Of a stretch of DNA of 64,000 nt, positions 45,393 through 56,805 are shown piece after piece (position 1 is the stretch's first letter; every line of letters starts with the position of its first letter). The stretch comes from Sphaerosporella brunnea (taxonomy: Eukaryota > Ascomycota > Pezizomycetes > Pezizales > Pyronemataceae): positions 1 through 64,000 of the forward strand of contig VXIS01000246.1 in the NCBI GenBank assembly GCA_008704415.1. The letters run 5' to 3'. The notes beneath the pieces were generated by a model that saw only the letters and a list, made by a program, of their open reading frames with translations, was not told the origin of the DNA and searched no databases. The translations under genes and the position numbers were made by a program.

Positions 45393-48300
45393 TCATGAGC
45401 TGGTTCTCATTTCCATTCTTGATCTTTTGTTTATTAATCAAACCGATAATTAAATAAACAAATCCCAAGTCAATTCGAAAGTGCACAGCCCCACCCCTAA
45501 CCCCGCACAGTACCACCTCCCCGATCCCGTCGCCGGTCCACCTGCACCCAGTTAAAAAACCTGCCGTGCTCGCACCTTCTTCGTTCCTCTTCTCCTCTTT
45601 CTCTCCCGGACTCGTATGTGCCCCCGCGATGGCGCAGGTACCTATCGCGAGAGTACATACGGGTCCTTCTGTTTCCTTTTTTTTTTTCGATAAGGCGAGG
45701 CGAGATGGGGGGGGGGGGGGGGGAAGGGCGATACCGGGGCGATCGCGAGGACGGGTGGTGTCAGGATACCGACCGACGAAGCAGAGCTCGCTAGTTCACT
45801 CCTAGCACTCCGATAACGAAACGCGTCGGCAGAGAGAGAAGACGGCAGACATAGACAAAGCAAATCGCGTCTTTCCGCTCACCAATCACCCACACCATCC
45901 ACCATCCTACCAAAAACGCGGTGGTTTTTTTTTTTGGCGGGTCAGACATGGGGAAGAGCGAATTTTGGACTTTTTGCAACCGCCCAGATGGGCGGTTGCT
46001 GAGTCTGTTTTTTTTTTTTTGTGTTTTTTTTTTGGTCTTGTTGCCATTCGAAGTTGATGGGACGGACTCAAACTGGGAGCCTCCTCGTGGGGGTGACAAA
46101 AAAATGGGACGGTTGGGGGGACACGGGATACATGTTTTTTTTTTTTTTTTCTTTGTGTGGGAAAATGGACTGTCGTTACCGCTGCGCCACGCTTGCGCCA
46201 CATATACAGCTACGCCACAATTGATTATGGATAGTGATGGGCTGTGATCGAAGTTGCAGATCCGAAATATCTGATTTCCACGCAGAGCTACAAAAACACA
46301 AACAAATGAAACAAATCAAAAACCCCAAGCCCCAAACCCCAAACCCCAAACGCCGTGCTCCCCACAGAAACAAAAAACCCTTCGAAACGCGAGTCTGTGT
46401 GGAGTAGAGCATCACGATCAGTCCAGTTCCATAAACTACCGCTCTCATGAACCTACCAAAAACAACCGCTAAACCAACGCCTCGTGCGGAGACCGATGCG
46501 GGCGGCACGGGAACAGTCGTGGAAACTTTCCGCCAACGCGCCGTCTCTTATTCTTGCGGGCGGAGTGGTAGGCGAGTGAGCAGTGCGCGAAAGCTTTGAG
46601 GCGGCGTGCCATGGAGCGGGTAGTTGCCATGTCGAGTGGATGTGGAGTGGAGGGTGATATCGATGTGAAAGGTGGGAGTGAAAGAAACATCTGTTGTTGT
46701 TAGACTGACATATAGAGACATAGAAAATCACGGAATACACTTAGTACTTGCTTTTGATTTTGTTTAAGGCGCTTTTAGAGCCGGTCGAGTCCTGGGTTTG
46801 TGCATTGTATCGCACGGCGGGTTTTTGGGATAACTCTTTAGCTGTCACTACAAATATTGATTCTCCTACGAACACTCAGGATAACGCAACTCTAAACACT
46901 GTGGATGCGATCTCAGGGAATTAGCAAACAGACGGACTTTCACCCAGACTAACTTGTAGACATCATCCACTTCATCCAGGAACGCAACGGGGAAAACCAT
47001 CTGCTCCAAGTGGGCCCTGCCGACTACGATGTATGGAGGACACCCCGCAAATTCCCCATTTCTTCGCCTCTCACCGCTACAGCAGCAGCAGCGAACTCTT
47101 CCTGCGCATGCAAGCTTACAGTTTCCGCACCGACGCCTACCACAACAGGACGCAGGGCTATCCGTGCAGGTCCGCAACTCGAGGACGACGAAAAGGTAGT
47201 TCCAACAAGCCGAGGAGGAGGAGGCGATATCAAACCGGCCCCACAGTAGCTATTATTCGGAGAAGTTACGTCAGCCATCCGTGGCTGAGTACTGAAGGCA
47301 GCCGTTCAGTAAGGAAGAGGGGATCTCACAACCCGCCGCGTCCTTTCGAAGTTGGATCAAGGCTTTTGCGCGTTGTGAGCTCGACCATGTGCTTTGTCCT
47401 GTCAGAGTGAGTGCATGCGAATAGCGTTTGGGAGACTGATTGGTTTTGGAATCTGATTTCGAGGAGTAGGGCAGCCGCTCTGGTTCGTCAGCTTTCAACT
47501 CACAACAGGTCTCTTGAGTCAAGCGTCAGAAGACCACGATACCGCCGTTCGCATCGACGCAAAGCCGGTCTTCCAAACGCTTCGTCGGACGTTCTTAGAG
47601 AGCTAAAGCTAGGAACAGATGCAAGAAAAGCAAAAGAGAGTGGGGCAGCAATGGCGAGGAGAGAATCAAATCGCATAGGAGACAGTGTGTTTCCGAGTTC
47701 ACGCTGCACTTGGTAATGCAGAATTTTGGCTGAAACTCGTACGAGCCATCTCCAGCACTTCACACCGATGTAGCCTGGGAGAGATTGCGATGAAATGCTG
47801 TGAGCAGACTTGGTACGGGGCCTCCCAGGACCAATCTCTGTTTTTCCAAGCTGGGTGATTATTGTTTGAGGTAGGCCACTGCACGACACGCGGGGTTTCA
47901 ATTCTCTCACAATCTATGCTGGCTTTGCAACTTCAGCTTGCTCAAGAACTACTGTTTATACGCTTCTCAGATCGTCACGGTTTGGTGGGGAACGGGAACG
48001 GGCCAGAAAAACTAGACTGCGGTGTTGCCGCCACCGCAATTTTAACTAAAGCCTTCTAAGCAAGGTGTTTATACGGCTCTATTGGGGAGGCATATGGAGC
48101 TATCATTGGATTGGCAAGACCCACTCTTCGCTTTTCCGGCAGCACGGTCGAGCAGGACTCGGTCCGCCACCTCCGTTAGGAAAGAACCACTAAAAATGCC
48201 TCGTCATGTATCGCTTGACTTTGAAACAAGCTAAATAGGAATTTTCTACTTCCGCCAGCCTTCCACGCCTCCTACTCTGGAAGGCCCTCATTCCGGCCAT

Positions 48301-48744
48301 TTCGGTTCTCTGCCACCGGTCACTGCTAAGACAAGCTCCTTTTTTAGGAGTGCGTACGTTCGGCGAGGCCCCGGAGTTGATCTGGGCAACCATGTTTTGC
48401 GGGGTAGGGGAAACGGCAAGGAATCCTACCGGCTATCAAGGCCCTGTACGGACCGAAGATCCCATCTCCATATTGGGACATGCCCAGGAACGGATACAAA
48501 CTGTGGGGATGACGTCCCTGCAGCATTGCTTTCTCGCGCGAAGCCGGGCCGTTTCGAGGAAATTAACAATGTGCGTTTTCATCAAGAGCGTGGAGCCATG
48601 TAAGGCCATAAATAAACCTTCGTTTTCCACCGGATTCTGGATCTCGAGCGTCTGCAATTTCACCATGAAGCACACTGCAATTGTAGGGTTTGGACATAGG
48701 TGCGAGTGCTGGGACGTAGATAGACCTCACCTCACCAACCCGTT
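45393..48744. other. Gene-poor, homopolymer-rich stretch
   Basis: Holds long T and G runs, a perfect inverted repeat GCAACCGCCC-AGAT-GGGCGGTTGC at 45976-45999, and a tRNA-like pair of boxes at 46064-46189. A minus-strand ATG at 46630 opens 53 basic codons (MATTRSMARRLKAFAHCSLA...), too short to rely on. Frames around 46.9-47.4 kb look partly protein-like in several frames at once and none has a good start. Confidence 0.4.
46064..46189 (-). other. tRNA-derived, SINE-like box A/box B pair
   Basis: On the minus strand TGGCGCAGCGGTAACG (46174-46189) is a good box A, and AGTTTGAGTCC (46064-46074) is a fair box B. They are about 100 bp apart with an A-rich insert between. No acceptor stem pairs the ends, so this is not a working tRNA. 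It resembles the head of a tRNA-derived SINE or a decayed tRNA. Confidence 0.35.
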
Positions 48745-49686
48745 CGCCTCACCACAGCACTCCTCGCAGCAACATTCTCCCTCATGCCGGCGGTCTCCGC
48801 CCACGGTGGTGCCACCAGCTAGTTATCAACGGCGTCGAGCTTCAAGGGCAAGTGCCTTCCTTGACTCAGATCCTCTCTGCAAGAACATCTGACCATAGTC
48901 TGAAGATTCCAACCCTACAACTCACCCGTAGGTCAAAGCACTATCCAGCGTGAATGGCACACCTACGACCCGATCCTTGTGCGTCTCCGCGTATTCCTCA
49001 CTCCAAGGACCTAACCGACAAGCTCCCCAGGTAACCAACCGGGCACCGGACCCGCCGCCTTAAACGCCACGATCAACGCGGGCAGCCAGACCACGGCAAC
49101 ATGCGCAAGGTCCAGTTATGGTCTACATGGCGAAGGTCGGGAGCGCCTTCGCCAGCTCCGACGGGTCGGCGCACACATGGTTCCAAGGCACGCCTCCCCC
49201 GCCGAGGTGTCGCCTACCTAGCTAGCTAGCTAACAACGCGAAAAGATCGACGAAGCTGGCTTGCTCTCGGGAACGGTCGCAAATGCAGTGTGGGCACTGG
49301 GAACAGTGATGTCGACCCTGCAGTGGACGAGTACCATTCCTGCCGGGCTTGCCCCAGGGAACCACCTGATCCACATGAGCTGTTGGCGCTCCATCATGCG
49401 AATGCTCCCCAGTTGTGAGTACCCCCCGGTGGTGGAATGAAGGTGTTGATCTGTGTATGCCGAAGTTATATGGAGTGTGCCCAGCTGGTGGTTACGGGTT
49501 CCGGTAACGAAACGCCCTCGGGCTCGTACTTGGTCAGCTTCTCCGGAGCGTATAGCATGAGTGGTGCGTTTCCTCCGCATAAGGCTGGACTGCAGACGCT
49601 GATGTTTTGGTAGCGTCGACATCAATATCTACAGCAGCACGGCTACTACATACACCATCCCCGGCCCCGCCAAGTGGACTGGTTAA
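48745..49686 (+). pseudogene. AA9 lytic polysaccharide monooxygenase pseudogene
   Basis: A signal-peptide remnant (LTTALLAATFSLMPAVSA) leads to HGGATS, the mature N-terminal histidine of AA9 enzymes, followed at once by a TAG (48820). Pieces then follow in order: SFKGK, QPYNSPVGQSTIQREWHTYD, GTGPAALNATINAGSQTTAT, VMVYMAKVGSAFASSDGSA, KIDEAGLLSG, WTSTIPAGLAPGN, HELLALHHANAPQF. A 51-nt intron (49415-49465) remains spliceable and joins to YMECAQLVVTGSGNETPSGS. The end reads INIYSSTATTYTIPGPAKWTG. There are at least four in-frame stops and several frame changes. A working enzyme would cleave cellulose oxidatively with copper bound by His1; this one cannot. Confidence 0.9.
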
Positions 49687-50220
49687 AGGATATGGGACAA
49701 AATTGTGTGGCTAGTAGATATCAATAGGGGCGAGATAGATAAATTTATGGATTGAAATGGATCATGTTCTCAACTTGTGCTCCACTCGTGCCGGAAGAAA
49801 AGTCTCATACAGGAGTCACTGGCCCGATAATAAAGGGTGGTATACCAAATAGATACTGCGGCAGGATTTACTGAACCTGAGAAAATATCAAGCAGTACAC
49901 GATGGCAACCACTTTTGTTTTGTTTTGTTTTGTTTTAAATCATACAGCGTACACGAGGACGTTAGTCCAAGTGCCTCCTATCTTGCGAATCGGAGTGAGG
50001 CCAAAGGCCTATGACGGACATAAGAAACCTGGTATCCTGTCCCCACGGTATTATCCGCCTGTTGAGGCTCCCCATACAATGGCAACCACTTCGTGAATGT
50101 GCCAATAGCTCAAAGGTGCACGGTCGAGTGACAATCCATGAAGGTCTTCCCCCTCCCCCCTTCCCTCACTCAGACCTAGATCACCACTCCCACAAAAACA
50201 AAAACAAAGTGCGCGCAGGC
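49687..50220. other. Intergenic, no gene seen
   Basis: Downstream flank of the AA9 relic. Contains a short TTTTG run (about 49914-49935) and a repeated ATGGCAACCACTT-like sequence near 49902 and 50080. Confidence 0.35.
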
Positions 50221-50236
50221 GGGTTTGAACCAGGGT

Positions 50237-50317
50237 AAAAAGTCAGGCCGTGCACCTGAGATGCACGGATTGCTAGGGGATGTACAATATTTACATGCGC
50301 CACTCTAGCTACCTGAC
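50237..50317 (-). ncRNA. Folded Pol III-like element of unknown function
   Basis: On the minus strand a closing stem (50312-50317 with 50242-50247, GTCAGG/CCTGAC) encloses two hairpins: ATGTA/TACAT with a 7-nt loop (50280-50296) and CCGTGCA/TGCACGG with a 7-nt loop (50248-50268). A box A-like TAGCTAGAGTGG lies at the 5' end. TTTTT (50241-50237) directly follows the closing stem, as at a Pol III terminator. A box B-like GGTTCAAACCC (50221-50231) lies just beyond, so the whole could instead be a tRNA relic or SINE head. Confidence 0.4.
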
Positions 50318-50340
50318 TGATATGTAGGAAAGTTGTCGGG

Positions 50341-50694
50341 CTACAAGCTGCAACATTGTAACTTATCCAAGTTAACAAATACTCTTTGGTTGTTGCTTAG
50401 TACATGTACAAGAATATCCTTCACATCTTCAAGTTGAACCTGCAACATCTGTGGCTGCAAAACAACCACTCTACCCCTCCCTACACTCTCCAAACGTAGA
50501 TGCACCATCCTGCAATACCTTAGAATTCTTCTTGCGGTATCAGCACTACACCACACAACTCCATTCATCTGACAGTTCAAACTGATTTTCAGAACGCCGA
50601 AATGAACCATTCTCCTCCTCATCCTCCTCCTCCTCCTCCCCCTCTCCTTCTTTATTAATTCACTTCCTCTGCACGAAAAATCTTCCATAGTCAT
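50341..50694 (-). CDS. Possible hypothetical protein (117 aa)
   Basis: Start at the first ATG (50694). It has an Arg/Met-rich stretch from a TCC microsatellite, then a more protein-like region (VHFGVLKISLNCQMNGVVWC, ILRYCRMVHLRLES, VLQPQMLQVQLEDVKDILVH). No domain is recognised. Composition is plausible, but the microsatellite lowers confidence. Confidence 0.3.
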   Translation of the reverse strand: MTMEDFSCRGSELIKKERGRRRRRMRRRMVHFGVLKISLNCQMNGVVWCSADTARRILRYCRMVHLRLESVGRGRVVVLQPQMLQVQLEDVKDILVHVLSNNQRVFVNLDKLQCCSL

Positions 50695-51308
50695 TGTCGC
50701 AGTTTGCAAAACAGCAGCGGCCCGTACGCGTTGATCAACACAACATCTCCTGTGCACTGAGAATCTAGAAGCCAACCATCTCAAGCTACAAGCAAGCAAG
50801 TTCAGCGACCTCGGTGAAGAAACGCACGCACCACGACGAGACTCGTCTCTCTCCGAAAAGCACGATGCTAAAGATCCTCCTCAACCCAACCACCGCAGAG
50901 GCCTCCTGCAAGTCATTCGCAAGACGGCAACGCCCCCCCCCCCGCCCGCCAGGCTTGAAGAAAAAAAAGGGGGCTCCGGTTTGAATCTGATAGGTTTGGC
51001 CGAGCGGTTCTACAGAATGTCTTCTTTTTGGGATGACATCTCTATCTAGAGTATTTGCAACCTCCCCAGAGTTCACCTTGACCAAACGTCTGCGAAGCTG
51101 TTTGTCCTCCTGGTATATAGGAGGTATTGACTTCAAACAAAAACCCTCCCGGAGCGGGCAACTCCTCTTCCAAAAACTTTGGCGAAGACATAGCCAGCCA
51201 GGGAGTGAGTATGTGCTCGCAAACTGCTTGCTCTAACTCAATAGGCCGTCGATCACCGCATGATCTATGGACAAAAACAACGGGTCCAGAGGCAGCAAAA
51301 GAAGATAT
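50695..51308. other. Intergenic, no gene seen
   Basis: Holds a run of 11 C near 50934. The TTTT that would end transcription of the tRNA-Glu on the minus strand lies at about 51298-51301. Confidence 0.4.
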
Positions 51309-51393
51309 TCCGTTACGGGGAATCGAACCCCGGTCTAGCCGGTTTAATGCTCTGCTTGAGAGCGGCTGATGCTAGCCACTACACCATAACGGA
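51309..51393 (-). tRNA. tRNA-Glu (anticodon CTC) with 14-nt intron
   Basis: Acceptor stem TCCGTTA/TAACGGA is perfect (51387-51393 with 51309-51315). The D arm carries box A TGGTGTAGTGG. Anticodon stem AGCCG/CGGCT is perfect, with U33 and anticodon CTC at 51358-51360. A 14-nt intron (51343-51356) follows position 37. T arm CGGGG-TTCGATT-CCCCG is perfect. A run of four T lies just downstream. All features agree with a functional glutamate tRNA. Confidence 0.92.
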
Positions 51394-51649
51394 TGTTGTT
51401 GAACGTCGCTGAATCTTTCTTCTTCTGAGGACAAGCGAGTTAATCTCTCTTGTACCAAGCAACTGCCGCAAGAGTCAGGCAATGTAGCAAAGTCACCCAC
51501 TGCCCAATCTTCGACTCGTGTGTTGCGGATTTTGCTTTCGCGCTCCATAGAGATCGGAGAGAATCACGATATGAAGTTTAGCCTCGACGATTTGAAAGAG
51601 GCAGTGTCGATGTGTTTATGTCTATCAACACATGAACACCCAGATATAT

Positions 51650-51934
51650 TCACACCACCTTTTTCTTGTGTATGGCAAGATAAACCACACCACCCTCCTC
51701 CCTCTCAATTGCTTCAACTCCCTCCAAAAACTTCAACCGTTTCCTCATAAGCTTCCTCCACTTATTCTTCACCCAAGCTCGGAACCCCACCGCGCACTTC
51801 GTCTTGCAACAAAATGTGCACGGGGCTCTAACGCGGAGCACGAACGGATCCTTAACGATTTTCGACCGCGAATGGCCGCATCCAAAAAGAACGTCGACCT
51901 GAAAAACGCCGTTTCCAAGCGGTATCACCGCCAT
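51650..51934 (-). CDS. Small CGH/CTFC cysteine protein with basic tail (94 aa)
   Basis: ATG at 51934. The N-terminal half has FGCGHSRSK and PCTFCCKTKC, a possible C-H...C-x2-C metal site. Then come a basic amphipathic stretch (RAWVKNKWRKLMRKRLKF) and a short hydrophobic end. The layout (CGH, then CxxC, then a charged helix) recalls the short zinc proteins at 2214 and 26552. Family not recognised, function unknown. Confidence 0.5.
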   Translation of the reverse strand: MAVIPLGNGVFQVDVLFGCGHSRSKIVKDPFVLRVRAPCTFCCKTKCAVGFRAWVKNKWRKLMRKRLKFLEGVEAIEREEGGVVYLAIHKKKVV

Positions 51935-53378
51935 CGATATTCGCGTTCGACTTTACACACATAGTTCCCCACATCAGCCGTGGAAAACAAACAACCAAGG
52001 GGTGGGGGGAACTTACCTGCAAGGATGCGACAGCCGACGCGCATGAGAACACGAATTACGCGTTGACGATCATGGCTGGCAAAGGGAGGGAGAGGGGGGT
52101 TTCGTGTTGCGGCAGGTTCTGGTCCAAGAGAAAGCTGGCCAGTTGCCTTTCATATGTATCCTTTCCCGCCCCATCGGGTCACGCGTGTCCGCCGTGATTT
52201 AGCTGCGGCGCTAGAGTAGATTTGGCTTTATGTCTGACGACGCGCCGTGGGCTAGCTGAGTCGGCCACGCCGCGGCTGGGAGTAGGAGGTCGGATGGAGG
52301 ACCGCGGGATAGAGGATCGGGTGTGCGGCGCCGGAGGGTATAACACTCCCCGGCGGCATCGCCCGCAGTTGTTTTCCCCGCCCACATCCCTCAACAGAGG
52401 CTCCGGATCCCAGTTGCTCTCCGGAGACTGGGAGGCGCCCGGGACAAACCACGAGTCGGAGCATGAGGAACGGAGGAGTGTAGGGGTTATGTAAGCACAA
52501 TATACAGCGCGGTCTCTTGTGATGGCTAGTGCCAGCAAATACGGACTTGCACGGCGGGAGACGTTGCTCGCGCGTGGTTACTTACACCTGAGGTCTGTAT
52601 CGCCGCGCGGCGCCACGGTGCTTTAAAGGTAAAAGGTGGCCTTTTTTTTCTCCGAGAGAAAAGGAGAGCGGCGATGGCTCCTCAGGAGATCACCTTTGCT
52701 GTCGCGTGCCGTTCGCGGTTGCGGAACATCCATGCGCACGGGAGCGGAAATTTTGAGACGTCATGTGGTGTGTTTTCTCTAAGAACAACCTTTCCCGTAG
52801 CAAACTCTGATGGCCGACTGGACCGATCTGCCAACAGTTAAGCTCTACAAACATGTCGACAATTCGGTGCTGATTAAACAAAGTCCACGTCTCCATCTTA
52901 TCCAAAAACCGGGACATACCATGAGTTGGAATGCCATCCGCCCCCACAGGTGCTGTGAAACCTCGGGGTTCTTCTCCAGACACAAGAACACTCTTGCATT
53001 CCGTTCATTCGTTAGCACTGCCGACATAGTTATTTGCCACGGCACTGGGCAGATTCGAAGTGAGACTGCCTAGCCAACATATGCCCGCCTGCCTTGATTC
53101 AAAGATAAACATTAGGAAGCGTTGGTTTGGACTCCAGAAAATTATCGAGTGAGGCCGTATAATGCTTGTCCTCGTCTCCTAGCTTTTGCTTGATCACGAA
53201 AAAGAATGCCCTTTCCATAACCCACCGACGCCAGTCTGATTTATTAAATAGAAGATAGCAACAATGTGCCACCCTGGCCGCTAAACTAGGTACCGCCTGT
53301 CCATTTGATCTATTTAGGATCAACCATATGCCGATATCTAGGTATCGCATAAGCGAGTGAGTAGAGTAGAACAAAATA
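51935..53378. other. Intergenic, no gene seen
   Basis: No supported frame, repeat or RNA. Contains the 3' flank of the RecQ gene. Confidence 0.4.
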
Positions 53379-55823
53379 TTACTCAACGCAATGCACCTCG
53401 AATGCCTTAACCAATTTGTCAAACGGCACGCCCTCGCAGCAGCCCCAAGCCTTGGTCTTCCCCAATCTCAAGCTCGTGCTCCTAGGACTGGTGATTCCCC
53501 AGCCAACTCTAGCAAGGAAACGGGCATCGTTCCAATTCAGCTCTCCAACCGCATCAAGCACCATCTTGATCTTTGTCTCGTCGATGGGTACATTCGCCAT
53601 TTCGTTTCCGGGCCATTCAAATTTGATCGGAGAACCGGTTTCGCAAAATCCACAGCGCTTGCACGGGTCTTCAAGTTCATCTCCAAAATATGCCGCAAGA
53701 GCCCTCGCATAACACTGATGCCCGGCCATGAGCTCCACAACGCTCTTGATGCGCTCTATGTTTTCCAATTCTTTGGTTTCAAGTTGCTGATGCGCCTTTT
53801 CCGCCAGGTCCTTGATCTCATCTTTAGACGGGAAAGGCTTGAGCACACGCAGGCGGTTGATCACCCCCGAAGGCTTGAGCTCGATGTGACCATTGGTGGC
53901 CCAAGACTGCAGTGTGCGCACAACCTGTTCCCGTGGGCGACCGCAGCAAGAGGCGGCCATGTCGACATCCACGGTCGTCCATTTGCCTTTTTTGGAGGCG
54001 GAAACAAGGGCCTGGGAGATCCGGTCCGACTTGTTGAGTGATGAGAACCCCTCGTTGGCTTGGTAGGAATAGCTGGAATACTTGGGTGTGATGGCCCGGA
54101 CGATGCCGAATCGAAGATCTAACTGTGAAAACAGAAGAGCCAGGCAGGTGGGGCGGATATCCCATTTCTTTGAGAGGTTAGTCATGTTTGTCTCCACGAC
54201 AACACCCTTTTGTGCATATGGCCATTCTCCGAAGAAGGACTCCAATAAACCATGGACACTCTGTAATGAAGGGACGTCGGCACGTGAAAAGGATTCAATC
54301 TGCTTGATGTCCGCCGCTGAAAGGTAGAGGAAACAAGTAGAAGGGAGTCCATCTCGGCCAGCTCGACCAATCTCTTGCGAGTAGCCCTCGAGAGACTTCG
54401 GGATCGTATAGTGGACGATGTTGCGAATATCCGGTTTATCAACTCCCATACCAAAGGCGATAGTAGCAACGATGATCATATCCGAGGCAGCCATGAAGCG
54501 GTCCTGGACCTCAGTACGCAAAGGATTAGCCAGACCGGCATGGTAGGCGGCTACTCTGAAACCTTCAGCCTCAAGAGCGGCTGCAATCGCCTGCGTTTGC
54601 TGCAAGAAATCAGTTTGATATGCTGCGGCGGATCATGAGTGAGGCACCCTTACCGCATGGGTTGCCACGTAGACTATTGTCGGGCCAGGGTTTGCCTTCA
54701 GAAATTGTTTGAGGTGAGCAAGCTTTTCAGTTTCCGATTGAGCAGCCTTTGCTAGAAGGCGCAGGCTATCACGATACGTCAACAAAATATCTTCATAAAA
54801 TCGACCTAAAAGAACGTACTTTGAACGAAACATTGGCGTGCGAAACAGTCCCTCCGCCTCAATATCAAAACCTTGAAGGATGTCATCTGTTACTTTGGGC
54901 GTAGCCTATCGGAGTCCAGTGAGCCAGGTTCATTCCATCAATAACAAGGCAGTGCATACAGTAGCAGTTAAACAGAGTACTCTCTCCGCATTAACCTCCT
55001 TGACGAACCGTGCCACCGTGAGATAGATAGGACGGAAAGAAGTGCCCCATTCTGAGACACAATGAGCCTCGTCGACGGCCACCATTCGTATCTTGACATC
55101 TTTGATTGTCTCAACAAATCCCTCGTTGTTGAGGCGTTCTGGAGCAACATATCTATGCTAGTCAGTTCACTGGTCTCTGTTTAGCTCCTATATGACCATC
55201 TTACAGCAGTTTCAATTCTCCAGTTCTCAGCATCTGATAAGTTTCAAGAACACTGTCCCTATCCTGGGTACTGTCAAGAGCAGCAACTTTGACCCCACGC
55301 TTCTTCAACGCCTGCGTTTGGTCCTGCTGTCATTAGCCTTGCATTCAATCAAAGGGTAAGCTAGCAGCAAACCGACCTTCATCAGGGCAATTAACGGGCT
55401 CACAACAAGCGTAACTCCCAACCCTACTGGCCTCCCACAGATTTTGTCGAATTTATCGAAAGCCAAGGCCGGAACCTGATAGACCAAACTCTTGCCTCCT
55501 CCAGTTGGGAAAATGACAGCCGCATTTCCGCCGCAGATGAGGCGAGTGATTGCCGCCTCTTGCTCGAGACGAAACGCGGTGTATCCCCAGACTTCTTTAA
55601 GGATATCTTTGGCCAAAGTTACCGCACGGGGGTCAATTGTGACAGGCGATTTAGGTCCAGCAGTGGGCATCTCGAGCGGTGGAAGCTGCTCAAGCTGTTC
55701 CTTGGATCCGAGACTCGGACTCGAGTCAGCAGCAGGAGGAGTCGCGTACGCGCGAGCTTTCTTGATGGCGGGGCCATCAGATGCAGGCTTGGAGTGCACA
55801 GCTGAGTAGCTGCGTTTGTACAT
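53379..55823 (-). CDS. RecQ-family ATP-dependent DNA helicase (743 aa)
   Basis: Five exons: 55377-55823, 55205-55323, 54960-55152, 54654-54905 and 53379-54599. The introns are 52-54 nt and all phases join. An N-terminal disordered tail leads to motif 0 (FRLEQEAAI), Walker [17 protein letters not shown], motif Ia [19 protein letters not shown], the DEAH box ([11 protein letters not shown]), LTATATPKV, then the second RecA lobe with [26 protein letters not shown] and [10 protein letters not shown]. The RecQ zinc-binding region follows ([25 protein letters not shown]). I see no HRDC domain. Such helicases unwind DNA 3'-5' in recombination and replication repair. It is shorter than Sgs1/QDE3-type proteins and looks like the second, smaller fungal RecQ. 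Confidence 0.93.
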
Positions 55824-56292
55824 CTCGAAGCGAGTTGGTTGTTTGTGGTGTATGGATTGGAGAGTTTTGCTGGCGCGCGATGTCGCGTACTAAATCACGT
55901 GGGTTCGTGAAGACAAACATCACATGTCAGGGCTACAAACCGTTTTTGAACCCCCATTTTTTACAACGGTACATGAACAGTATTTACTGTGGGATTTCCG
56001 ATGACCCTTGGGTCGGGATGCCGAGGAGAAACAGCGCCATGGACTGTTCTCTTTTCCTGCCTCTACAACCAGGTCGTCGCTAGGTGCTCGACGTGTAAAA
56101 ACGTTGGTGGAGCGTCTCCACAGCATCGATATATACCTCCGATGTCCCGGTGACGTTTTTGGGGGCGTTAGACGTTGAAGGAAAGTGTCCAACGCCGGAG
56201 AAAGATGCCTTAAAGCTGGAAATCATAGATCAACAATTGGCGAGGAAAAAACCATCTACTGATCGCCTGTGGTGGAAGAACAGTTAATATTT
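55824..56292. other. RecQ promoter region
   Basis: Short spacer between the helicase start and the transposon relic. No gene seen. Confidence 0.4.
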
Positions 56293-56805
56293 CGGCTATT
56301 ATAAATGTCCTAATTTTATGAGTATGCGGCGTAGCCACAAAATTCAGTGAGTGATAGAACATGATGCGCCAGGTTGACCGTTCCTACACTTCAACCCCTC
56401 ACCCGTCGCAGAATAACATTCTTCACCTCATCATGGCCACCCGGGCAACATGCGAACCTCCGGTGACTCAGGCTCCTTGGGGACACCCGACAAAAAAAAG
56501 GGCGAAAGGGAGACGTTCGGAGAAGGGGTCCCTCCTAGATGTTCTACTTGCGAAGTGGGCCACTATGCACCGAAGTGTAGGCGGCGTCATACATACCGGT
56601 ACCTAAGCAGGTAGATATACTACATGGCTCGGAGGTGTGGGAATTGAATCATATTGTCGAATAAAGGCCCTGGTGTGCGCGCCGTCGCGCACTATCATGA
56701 TCTATCACTCACTGCATTTTGGGGGTATGCTGCATATGTACTCATAAAAATGGGGGGTAGCGAGGACATTTCGCCTCTTTTGGGGGGTATGCGGGATAAT
56801 AGCCG
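56293..56805 (+). mobile_element. Mutator-like element relic with zinc-knuckle fragment
   Basis: Long imperfect terminal inverted repeats. The left arm (56293-56367) and the reverse complement of the right arm (56698-56805) share, in order, CGGCTATTAT, AAATGTCCT, TTTTATGAGTA, CAAAAT and CAGTGAGTGATAGA, with indels. Between them the plus strand reads WGHPTKKRAKGRRSEKGS and, in another frame, PPRCSTCEVGHYAPKCRRRH. The latter matches the C-terminal CCHC zinc knuckle of Mutator-type transposases apart from one missing residue. This is a deleted, inactive element. Its true ends and target duplication were not resolved. Confidence 0.55.
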
